Source of the DNA: Cymbidium sinense
Lineage: Eukaryota; Streptophyta; Magnoliopsida; Asparagales; Orchidaceae
NCBI GenBank assembly: GCA_021442155.1
Contig: JAKCPB010000356.1
Span: forward strand, 186,001 to 250,000
Direction: 5' to 3'
Length of the DNA stretch: 64,000 nt
Shown: positions 44,251 to 53,801 of the stretch, one piece after another
Position numbering within the stretch: position 1 is the first letter of the stretch
How the letters are laid out: every line of letters begins with the position of its first letter
Position numbers and translations under genes: made by a program
Notes under the pieces: model-generated
What the model was told of the DNA's origin: nothing
The model's database searches: none
Seen by the model: the letters and a program-made list of their open reading frames with translations, nothing else

Positions 44251-45420
44251 ATTTATTTGAATTAACTCATCAAAAAGATGGGATCATTTTGGACCTTTAA
44301 ATAGAGGAGAACCCAAGTACTTAAGAGGTAAGTGTTGATGTTTAAAATTAGTGATATGCCATATTTGATTGATTTTATTATTAGAGATACTTGAAGAAAT
44401 AATAAAATAGCTTTTTTTTATCATTGATAGAAAGACCACTTTCTCTACCAAATTTATTTAAAAAAATCTTGAGGTTCTTGACATGTTGAATAGAAGCATT
44501 GCAAAAATAATGAAATCATCTACAAAACTTAAGTGGGAAATAGGAAGACCACCAAGAGTATTGTATACATACTAGGATTGTTTAAAATAACTCATTGATG
44601 CTATAAGATAAGAACTCAAGAATAATAAATAAATAGAGATAAAGGATCCCCTTATCTTAAGCCATGGGAAGAAGGAAAGAAGATCAAAGCTTCCCTATTA
44701 AGAAAAATAAAAGCAAGCATTCTTAAGACAAATTTTAATAAGAAAAGTAAATTTATCAGAAAACCAAAAGAAATTCAGAATATGGGAAAGGAAATTTGAA
44801 GAGATATTATCAAAAGCTTTGGTAATATCTAATTTGAAAAGAATGTTTCCACCTCTAGTCTTAGCATCTAAGTCATGAATTAATTCCTGGGCAAGTAAAA
44901 TGTTATCATAAATAGATCTACTTTTAAGAAAACTAGTTTGGTTGAGATAGATAATCTTATGAAGTAAATGACTAAGCCTGTTGACAAGAATTTTGGAAAT
45001 CAACTTATTGAAGAAGGTGCAAAACTAATAGGTCTAAAATCACTCCAATAACGGATTATCTTTCTTAAGTATGAGAATAATATAAGTGCTAGTAAAATAT
45101 CTAGGAAAAAGATTACCATTAAAAAAAATCAGCCACAGCCTCAATCAAATCATTTTTAATAATAAACTAACAAATTTGAAAAAATTGAGTAGTGAAACTC
45201 TCAGGACCAACGAGAATCTATGTATGCTATTAAGAACTTTAAAATTTTATCTTCATTAGGCATAATAGTAAGCAAATCATAGTCATCATTAGTAATAATA
45301 GAAGGAATCAAGTGCGATTTAGAAATAGTTTCATAAGATCAAGTCTTATTTAGCATAGTTCTAAAGTATTTAATAACAAATCCTTAATATCATTATTCTC
45401 CATAATCCATTCTCCATTGT
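44250..45420 (-). pseudogene. LINE B reverse transcriptase domain, decayed
   Basis: The minus strand carries recognisable RT blocks: ISKILVNRLSHLLHKIIYLN, QTSFLKSRSIYDNILLAQEL and FKLDITKAFDNIS (all in the 101-codon open frame 44698-45003, containing the LDxxKAFD-type block). A GDPLS-like block lies near 44640-44655. The catalytic motif reads LSFVDDFIIF, with FVDD at 44515-44526 (FADD or FVDD is usual in plant LINEs). Frameshifts between blocks make the domain inactive. Confidence 0.88.
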
Positions 45421-45689
45421 AATCTTTAATTTTTTGAATATTATTTAAAGCTCTCTTTTTTATTAACTAAACCATGAAAATACTAGTATTCTTGTCACCA
45501 TCAATATGTTTACTTGCACCTTTTTGATGCCAATAAGCCTCTTCCATATTTTAAAAATTAATTAATTTATCTTTCACCTCAGTCTAGTCCTTAATCTTAG
45601 AAGGATCAGACATAATAGAGACCTTAAGATCACAAACCAGTTTTTTCCATATCTTTGATATTAGCAAAAGGATTTTAAAATAATGCTTA

Positions 45690-46510
45690 TTCTACCAACC
45701 CATTTGCTTAAGTCTTTTAAGCTTAAACCAAAGTCTATTCATCCCCATAATCAAATTATCAGGATGTAAAAGAACTTTCCAATTGTTAACCACAACATTA
45801 AAAAAAAATATGTTGAATCCACATGTTACGAAATCTAAAGGAGAGAGAGTTTTTAATCTATTAAAATTATCTTTAATAGAAATCAAAATAGTAACATGAT
45901 TAGACAAGGTTTTGGTTAAATGATAGAGAGAAGTAATATGCCATTGCGTAATCCAATGAGTATTAAATAGAATATGATACAACCTTTGTCAAAGTATAGA
46001 GTTTTACCAAGTATAATTCGAACCTTTAAAACTAATATCAATCAAATTACAATAAAGGTTCATATTAGAAAATTTTTCCATGGAATGAATATTAGGAGAG
46101 AAACCACGAATTCATTCAAAAGTGAGTAAATAGCATTGGAATCACCACCAACAAACTTAGGTTTATTGACAGAGGTAGAAAAATTCCTCAAATTATCCCA
46201 AAGAAGATTTCTACCAGATCTAAGCCCAATACACATTAATCACCATAAGAGATTCGAGCATTGACAACTTGTTGAAAATCATCAAGAATAGAAACATCTA
46301 CAAAGTTATTCCAAAAACACCAATTCTTATTATTGACATTAGAGAAAAATTTGAAAATCATTCTAGCAACATGGTTAATTTTATTAGCATGAATAAGAGG
46401 CTCGAAAAAATAAGTAAACAAATATTATATATCTGATAAAGATTTTTAATAATCTGAATAGAGGTACCGATCCTCTTACATTCAAATAATAAAATTAAAC
46501 ATAATAAAAT
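45690..46510 (-). pseudogene. LINE B endonuclease domain (APE-type), decayed
   Basis: The minus strand reads pieces of the N-terminal endonuclease of a plant LINE ORF2: CKRIGTSIQIIKNLYQIYNI at the start, FEPLIHANKINHVARM, then NNKNWCFWNN and VDVSILDDFQQVVNARI (open frame 46236-46421). NKPKFVGGDSNAIYSLLNEF is followed by GSNYTW and then LSNHVTILISIKDNFNR (open frame 45692-45982). The order and spacing fit the AP-endonuclease-like domain that nicks target DNA. Frameshifts separate all pieces. Confidence 0.82.
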
Positions 46511-46680
46511 AAAAGGGTTAAAAAGGTTAATTAAGAGAGGAGAGGAGGTTGGCGATCTAGTGTTTCTTAGCAATTTGGGAGGAATTTTTAACATTTTTCT
46601 CTTTTTTAGCATGATAAGTTTGGAAACCATTTTCTTTTCCCATATAATCATCATCGAGAAGATTTAGCAACATTGGTCTT

Positions 46681-48011
46681 AGGTTTATTTTTTTGGTCTA
46701 GGTTTTTTTATTTATTTTTATTTTATTTTATCTTAGATTTGATTTATTTTATTTTAGGTTTAGTTTTATTTTTAGGTTTATTTTATTTTTTATTGAGTTT
46801 GGTTTTATTTATTCTCTTTTTAGTTTAATTATTATTTTCTATTTTATTTTATTTTTTAGGTTTAGGTTTGGGTTTCAATTTGGGTTTTATATTATATATT
46901 ATTTTCTTATTTAGGTTTAAGTTTTAGGGTTTATGATTTAGTCTTAAGGTTTAGTGTTTAGGATTTAAGTTTTAGGGTTTAGTGTTTTGGTTTAGGGTAT
47001 TTAGGATTCAGTTTATTATTGTTTAGGTTTAGGTTTAGGATTTAGGTTTTAATTTAAGGTTTAGACTTTAGGGTTTTAGTTTTTTAAGGAGTTTAGGATT
47101 TAGGTTATGTTTAGGTTTAGGGTTTTAGGGTTTAGGGTTTAGGGACAATTTTTTTTTAAATTAAGAAAATAGTAGGTTTAGGTTTATTTAGTTTACAATT
47201 TATTTGTTTTAGTTTAATTTTAATTTTAGCTTTTTATTTAGGTTTATTTTTATTTTTATTTAATTTAGCTATGTTTTTTATATAAGTTTATTTTTTTAGG
47301 TTTAGGCTTATTTTTTAGTTAAGTTTAACATTTATTTTATTTTTTAGGTTTAGGTTTTATTTTTTATTTTTTGGTTTAGGTTTAGGTTTTAATTTATTTT
47401 TTAGGTTAGGTTTTTTTGGTTTTATTTTAAGGTTTATTTTAGGTTTTATTTTTTTGTTTAGGTTTAGGTTTATTTTATTTTATTTATTTTATTATTATTT
47501 TTTGGTTTAGTTTTTTTTAGGGTTTAGGTTTATTTTAGTTTATTTTTAAGGTTTAGGTTTTATTTTTTTTATTTTAGGTTGATTTTATTTTATTTTACAT
47601 TTAGTTTTTTATTTTGTTTAAGTTTTTTATTTAGGTTTATTTTATTTTTTTAGTTTAGTTTAAGTTTTTTTTTATTTTATTTTAATTTATTTTATTAGTT
47701 TATTTTATTTTATTTTTTTAGGTTTAATTTTATTTTATTTTTATTTAGGTTTAATTTTTTTTATTTATTTTTAGGTTTTAGTTTTAGGATTATTAGGTTT
47801 AGTTTAGTTTAGGTTTAGGTTTAGAGGTTTTGGTTTAGGGATAGGTTTAGGGTTTAGGGTTTAGGTTTAGGGTTTAGGGTTTAGCTTTAGGTTTAAGTTT
47901 AGGGTTTAGGGGTTTAGGGTTTAGAGTTTAGGTTTTGGTTTGGGTTAGGGTTTATTTAGTTTAGGTTTAGGGTTTTAGGGTTTAGTTCAAGTTTAGGTTT
48001 AGGGTTTTGGC
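46681..48011 (+). repeat. Telomere-derived array segment right of LINE B
   Basis: T-rich tract (46681-46925), TTTAGGG-like block (46926-47155), tract opening with AAATTAAGAAAATAGTAGG near 47157 (47156-47820), and a TTTAGGG block (47821-48011) leading into GRP copy 10. The block and tract alternation of the left half resumes here. No gene is seen. Confidence 0.85.
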
Positions 48012-48429
48012 ATTTTAACAAATTTAGATTAAACATTTCTTTTTTCAATTTCACCAACAAAGTAACACACCAAGTTTTAGACACTGACATAGATAAGAAA
48101 TGAGCATGCATAGAAAATCAAATCATATAACTAGAATTGTCTCTACTATAAAGACAGTTCCATATGTAGTGATCAGATTGGCCATTCTTCATTTCTTGGT
48201 TCCCATCAGAACCACCCGACCTCTTTAGTAGTGAGATCATCATATAGATCTCTCCCTCACCACAACAACTATAACTTTTGTCCTCCTCCGCCACCAAAAC
48301 CATGACCACCACCTCCATATCTACTAGCACCTCAGATCTCCCACCATTTGATAAGCTACCTCTCCTTGCCTCCACCATGAGATCTAGACTAATTGGTTGG
48401 CGTGATGTTCCTATCGTCAGGTTCATTCT
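48012..48429 (-). pseudogene. Glycine-rich RNA-binding protein 3' retrocopy, copy 10
   Basis: The minus strand reads an RRM end that is shortened, then a Gly-rich tail with deletions, a GSDGNQEMK-like end where GNWRN* stood, and a 3' UTR. The usual TTCTCTGTT end and T run are partly lost: the left edge reads GGCATTTTAACAAATTTAG. The right junction is still ATTCTTAGGG. The open frame 48118-48426 is a shifted reading of this fragment. Confidence 0.8.
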
Positions 48430-48789
48430 TAGGGTTTAGGTTTATTAAGTTTTTTTGGGTTTATACTTATTTTTTAATTTATTTAGTTACTTTAGGTTTA
48501 GGTTTAGGGTTTGGAATTTAGGTTTAGGGTTTAGGTTAGGGTTTAGGGTTTAGGGTTTTTATGATTTAGGTTTAGGATTTTAGGTTTTATACTTTTAGGT
48601 TTTAGGGTTTAGGTTTTAGGGTTAGGTTTAGGGTTTAGGGTTAAGGGTTTAGTGTTTAGGATTTAGGGTTTAATTAGTTTAGGGTTTTAGATTTAGGTTT
48701 TTTAGGTTTAGGTTTAGGGTTTAGGGTTTAGGGTTTATGGTTTAGGGTTTTATGGTCTAGGTTATTTAGGTTTAAGGTTTTGGGGTATT
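48430..48789 (+). repeat. TTTAGGG block between GRP copy 10 and LINE C
   Basis: Degenerate telomeric repeats with many TTTAGG and TTTTAGG variants. They end in GGGGTATTTTTGGG just before LINE C. No gene is seen. Confidence 0.8.
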
Positions 48790-49770
48790 TTTGGGAAAGT
48801 TAGATTTTATTAAAATAAAGGAAAAGATATAATGTCTTAAAAGGTAAAAGCTCTAAAATTCTACTCTTATTAGAGCTACAAGAAACCAGAGGTAAACCCC
48901 ATCAAAGTACATTAGAAAAAAGAGCAAATATAGTGCCTAAAAGCATAAGAGAAAAATATGGAGTAAAATAAAACAAATCCAAAATAGTAAGGATGAGTCA
49001 ACAGTTCATGATTTCTTTGAGAAAGAAAGATAAGCAAGATCCACAACAACACTTGGGTTGGTGAGCAATGACCATTCCCTTAAAGTTCCAACTATAAAAG
49101 AAATCTGACAAGGAAAAGTCATTGCTAAAAGATAAGGATAAGAGAGGAAAAGGAGAGAGCTAAGAAAGAGAAGGCTGAGAGTTAAGATCATCTCGAGGGC
49201 CAATAATACATATGAGCATCAAACTTTAAAGAAGGGTTACAATCATATGTAATATGTTTAGGAGAAGGTTGAGTAACATTAATGGCATCATAGTCCATAC
49301 TTGATATAAGCAAAAATAGTAGTCCATATAGTTAGATCTAGTAGCATTAAATAAAGATCAACTAGCGACAACTAGCTAGTGAAACCACCAAACAAAACCA
49401 CAGACTAGTCACAATAGAGAGGCTATAACAAAGTCGAATACCAACAACAACCATTAACCAAATACCCATCCAAGCTCCAAACCAGGAAAACTAGAACCGA
49501 CCATCAGAACAGGACCAATGCCAATTAATAAAGAAACAACCAACAAAACCAAGATAGCCCTCAAAAAAGTTCCAATAATAAGTAGCCACCAAGCCAAACC
49601 AGTGAGCAACCACAAATGACTAAATAGCTCAAAAACCATCAACTAAAGGAAACATAAGTCAACTATTGAAAATCACCGAATACAAAACAAGGTGGGCGGT
49701 AGCCACCAACCACCATAAACTAAAAGTCAAAATCAATAAAGTTTTTAGCTAATGTTGTACCAAATTGTAG
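48790..49770 (-). mobile_element. LINE C: 3' fragment of a LINE related to LINE A
   Basis: About 980 bp of complex sequence inside the array. The minus strand is T/G-rich and ends in CTTTATTTTAATAAAATC, a polyadenylation-signal-like AATAAA close to the edge, but without a clear A run. It shares TTGTAACCCTTCTT(T/G)AAG with the LINE A 3' UTR and the same general composition, so it is probably a 5'-truncated 3' UTR copy from a related family. Open frames 49006-49203 and 49454-49642 are hydrophobic composition effects. No RT or RNase H remnant is seen. Confidence 0.65.
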
Positions 49771-49817
49771 TTTAGGTTTTAGGTTTAGGTTAGGTTTTAT
49801 TTATTTAGGGTTTAGGG

Positions 49818-50230
49818 TTTTTTTTTTAATAGAGAACAAATTTAGATTTTCTTTTATTCAATTCATCAACAAAGTAACACACCAAGTTTTAAGACACAAG
49901 TTTGACATAGATAAAAAGGAACACATAGGCAAATCAAAACCCTAGATAACTAGAACCATCTTAAGACATAGTTCCATAAGCTAGTATGGATTTATTCTTT
50001 GGTTTCTCCAGTTCCCATGGAACCACCACGCTTTTAGGATCCACCATCATATCCCAATGTTTCCCTCGCCATCATGGCTATAACCTCATTAGCTCCTCCT
50101 TCCATAACAACCAGACCACCACCTCCATCCACACACCTCAAGAATCACCATTATGATTTTACCTCCACCTTAGCCTCCACCACTAGATCTGAGCTTGGTT
50201 GTGGTGATGTTATTCAAGGTTTGCCATTCT
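49818..50230 (-). pseudogene. Glycine-rich RNA-binding protein 3' retrocopy, copy 11
   Basis: A heavily eroded copy with the standard ends. The left side is a T run (49818-49827) and AATAGAGAACAAATT, and the right side is TTGCCATTCTTAGG. The interior has lost many short stretches, but GTTCCCAT, GGATCCACCATCATATC and GATCTGAGCTTGGTTG (+ strand) keep the fragment recognisable. The + strand open frame 50074-50259 is antisense to it and not a gene. It lies about 50 bp right of LINE C. Confidence 0.78.
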
Positions 50231-53200
50231 TAGGTTTAGGTTTAGGTTTGGTTTATTAGGTTTTAGGTTTAGGCTTTTAATTTATTTAGTTTTTAGTTTA
50301 GGTTTGGGGTTTAGGGTGGGTTTAGGTTTAGGGTTTAGGGTTTAGGGTTAGTTTAGGGTTTAGTGTTTAGGGCTTTAGGTTTAAGCTTTTAGGTTTAGGG
50401 TTTATTTAGGGTTTTGAATTTAGGTTTAGTTTTATTTAGGTTTAGGTTTAGGGTTTAGGGTTTAGGGTTTAGTGTTTAGGATTTAGGGTTTAAGGTTAAA
50501 AAATTTAGTAGTTTAGGTTTATTTAGTATATTTAGTTTACTTTATTATTTTTATTTAGGTTTAATTTTTATTTTATTTAATTTAGTTTTTTATAAGTTTA
50601 GGTTTTAATTTAGTTTATATTTTAGGTTTAGGTTTTAGTTGAGTTTATTTTATTTTATCTTTTTTGTTTAGGTTTTCTTTTTTATTTGGTTTGGATTTAT
50701 TTTATTTTTTTTTAGGTTTAGGTTTTTATTTTATTTTGGTTTATTTTTCTTTATTTTTTAGTTTAGGTTTAGGTTTAGTTTCATTTTATTTTATTTTATT
50801 TTGTTTAGGTTTAGGTTTAGGTTTATTTTAGGTTTAGGTTTAATTAATTATTAGTTTACTTAATTTTAGTTTAGGTTTAGGTTTATTTTATTTTGATTAT
50901 TTATTTTTTATTTTGTTTAGGTTTTATTTTAGTTTAGGGTTTAGGTTTTATTTTTTATTTATTTTAGGATTTATTTTAGGTTTATTTTTAGGTATAGGTT
51001 TTATTTAGTTTTCTTTTCTATTTTATAGTTTATTTTATTTTATTTATGTTTAGTTTTATTTTATTTTGTTTTTTATTAGGTTTATTTTAATTTTATTTTT
51101 TTAGTTTTAATATATTTATTAGTTTTTTAGGTTTAAATTTTAGTTTAGGTTTTATTTTTTATTTTATTTATTTTATTTAGGTTTAGGTTTTTATTTATTT
51201 TATTTTTTGGTTTTATTTAGTTTAGGTTTAGGTTTCTAGGTTTTAGGGTTTAGGGTTTAGGGCATATGGCTTAGGGTTTAGGGAGGGTTTGTTTAGGGTT
51301 TAGGTTTAAGGTTAGGTTTAGGTTTAGTGTTTAGGCTTCAGGTTTAGGATTCTTAGGGTTTAAGGTTTAGAGTTTAGGGTTAGCTTAGGGGTTAGGTTTA
51401 GATTAGGGTTTAAGATTTAGGGTTTAGGGTTTTTAGGGTTAGTTTAGGGTTTTAGGGTTTAGGGTTTAGGGTTTAAGCTTTTTTTACGGTTTAGGGTTTT
51501 GGGTTTGTTTTAGGTTTTAGGCTTTAGGATGTTGTGTTTAGGGCTTAGGGTTTAGCGTTTAAAGTTTTTTTTAAATTTAGTAGTTTATTTAGTTTATTTC
51601 AGTTATATTTTATTTAGGTTTATTTTTATTTTTTTTTTAGTTTAATTATTTATTTTATTTTAGGTTTTTATTTTAGTTTATTTATTAGGTTTAGGTTTAG
51701 ATTTATGTTTATTTTGGTTTAGTTTATTTTTATTTTATTTTTTTTAGGTTTAGGTTTGTAATTTATTTTTAGGTTTAGGTTATGGTTTTTATTTTATTTA
51801 TTTTAGGTTTTATTTTTTAGTTAGGTTTAGGGTTATTTTAGTTTATTTTATTTTATTTAGTTTAGGGTTTAGGTTTAGTTTATTTTGGGTTTTGGTTTAA
51901 GTTTTATTTATTTTAGTTTAGTTTATTTTAGTTTAGGTTTAAGTTTATTTTATTTTGTTTATTTTATTTTTATATTAGGTTTAGGTTTAGTTTTTTTTAT
52001 TTAGGGTTTAGGTTTTATTTTTTATTTAATTTTAGGTTTATTTTTTAGGTTTAGGTTTTTATTTAGTTTTTATTTTATTTTATTTTTTGGTTTATTTTGT
52101 TTTATTTTATGTGTAGTTTTTTATTTTATTTGGGTTTTTTATTCTTAGATTCATTTTATATTTAAGTTTTAGGTTATTATTTATTTATTTTAGTTTATTT
52201 TATTGTTAATTTTTTACTTTTAGGTTTAGGTTTAGTATAGTTTAGGTTTTATTATTTATTATTTATTTAGGTTTAGGTTTTATATATTTTATTTTAGGTT
52301 TTATTTAATTTAGGTTTAGGTTTTAGGTTTTAGGGTTTAGGGTTTAGGTTTATGTTAGGGTTTATGGTTTAGGGTTAGGGATTAGGGTTTAGTGTTTAGG
52401 CTTTGGGGTTTTAGGGTTTAGGTTTAGGGTTTATGGTTTAGGGTTAGTTTTTTTAAATTAAGTGTAGGTTTAGGTTTATTTAGTTTATTTTATTCTTTAT
52501 TTGTATTTATGTTTATTTTTATTTTATTTAGTTTAGTTTATTTATTTTGTTTATTCTTATTTTAGTTTATATTTTAGGCTTAGGTTTAGGTTTATTTTTT
52601 AGTTGAGCATTTCTTTTAGGTTTAGGTTTTATTTTTTATTTTTAGTTTTAGGTTTAGGTTTAGGTTTAGGTTTTTATTTTATTTTTTTAGGTTTAAGTTT
52701 AGATTTTATTTTAGGTTTATTTTAGTTTATTTTATTTTATTTATTTTAGGTTTAGATTTAGGTTTAGGTTTTATTTATTTTAGTTTAGGTTTAGGTTTAT
52801 TTTATTTTGTTTATTTCATTTTTATTTTAGGTTTAAGTTTTATTTTTTATTTATTTTTTGGTATATTTTTTTACTTTTAGGATTTTATTTAGTTTTAATT
52901 TTATTTTTTATTTAGGTTTATTTTAGGTTTTATTTGTTTTTTAGGTTTAGGTTTATTTTATTTTATTTACTTTAGGTTTAGGTTTTATTTTTTTAGTTTA
53001 CAAGTTTTACTTATTATTTATTTTAGGTTTTATTTTTATGTATATTTTTTGCTTAAGTTTTTATTTAGTTTTATTTTATTTTATTTTAAGTTGATTTTAT
53101 TTTATTTTATGTTTAGGTTTTACTTTATTTAGGTTTTTTATTTTAGGTTTATTTTATTTTTTTAGTTTAGTTTAGGTTTTATTTATTTTATTTTTTATTT

Positions 53201-53493
53201 AGGTTTAGGCTTAGGTTTAAGTTTTAGTTTAGGTTTTATTTTATTTTATTTTTTATTTATGTTTAGGTTTTTAATATTTTTTTTTAGTTTAGGTTTTATT
53301 TAGTTTAGGTTTAGGTTTTTAGGTTTTAGGGTGACTTAGGGTTTAGGGTTAGTTTAGGTTTAGGTTTAGGGTTTATGATTTTTTAGGTTTAGGGTTAGTT
53401 TTAGGGTTTAGGTTTATGATTTAGTGTTTATGGTTTAGAGTTTAGCATTTAGTTTTTTTTAAATTTAGTGGTAGGTTTAGGTTTATTTTTTAT
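50231..53493 (+). repeat. Telomere-derived array with three higher-order units
   Basis: Tract starts lie near 50497 (AAAAAATTTAGTAGTTTAGG), 51573 (AAATTTAGTAGTTTA), 52455 (AAATTAAGTGTAGG) and 53461 (AAATTTAGTGGTAGG), so unit spacing is near 0.9-1.1 kb. TTTAGGG blocks sit at about 50280-50495, 51236-51560, 52321-52450 and 53321-53460. Landmarks AGTTGAG (near 50637 and 52611) and GGGTTTTTTATTCTTAGATT (near 52126) recur in order. No gene is seen. Confidence 0.85.
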
Positions 53494-53801
53494 TTAGATA
53501 AATGAGCACATAGAAAATCAAAACCAATAATAGAATTTCTCTCTTGTGAAATAATTCCATAAGTAGTTGATTTTATTTAGTTTCTCTAGTTCCCATTTTA
53601 ACATGTTGAGTAGCGGATCCACCATCATATCCTCGATCTCTCCCTTAGCCACCATGGGTAACCTTAGTCCTTAACCACCCTTTGCTCAGAGCCTCCAAAC
53701 CCACGGCACCTCCAGATCCCCAACCACCGGTCGATAATTCCATGTTGCCTCCCTTTGGATCTAAGCGAGCCTAGTTGGGTGATGTTCTTATGTTATTTCT
53801 T
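53494..53801 (-). pseudogene. Glycine-rich RNA-binding protein 3' retrocopy, copy 12 (3' end lost)
   Basis: The minus strand reads the Gly-rich tail and C-terminus remnants and about half of the 3' UTR, then stops at GATAAATGAGCACATAG, about 90 bp short of the usual 3' end. Left of it is a tract-start box (AAATTTAGTGGTAGGTTTAGG, 53461) and about 15 bp of T-rich repeat, so the 3' tip was replaced by array sequence. The right edge ATTTCTTAGGG keeps the common 5' breakpoint. Confidence 0.75.

Larger units (their letters stand above)
41075..46680 (-). mobile_element. LINE B: 5.6-kb 5'-truncated plant L1-type LINE
   Basis: The largest insert, minus strand. From the right it holds the last codons of ORF1 (about 46680-46540), an ORF2 with endonuclease, reverse transcriptase, zf-RVT region and RNase H (about 46510-42530), then about 1.45 kb of 3' UTR ending GATTTATAT and a run of about ten A (T on +, 41075-41085). 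Both ends abut degenerate telomeric repeats (TTTATG at left, TTGGTCTTAGGTTTA at right). The coding region is broken by many frameshifts and stops. It lacks most of ORF1, the complement of what LINE A lacks. Confidence 0.88.

Noticed and set aside
4406..53801. CRISPR-like array, because of regularly repeated GRP segments
   Set aside because: The repeats are 300-480 bp mRNA fragments in a plant telomeric array, with no cas genes and no short spaced repeats.
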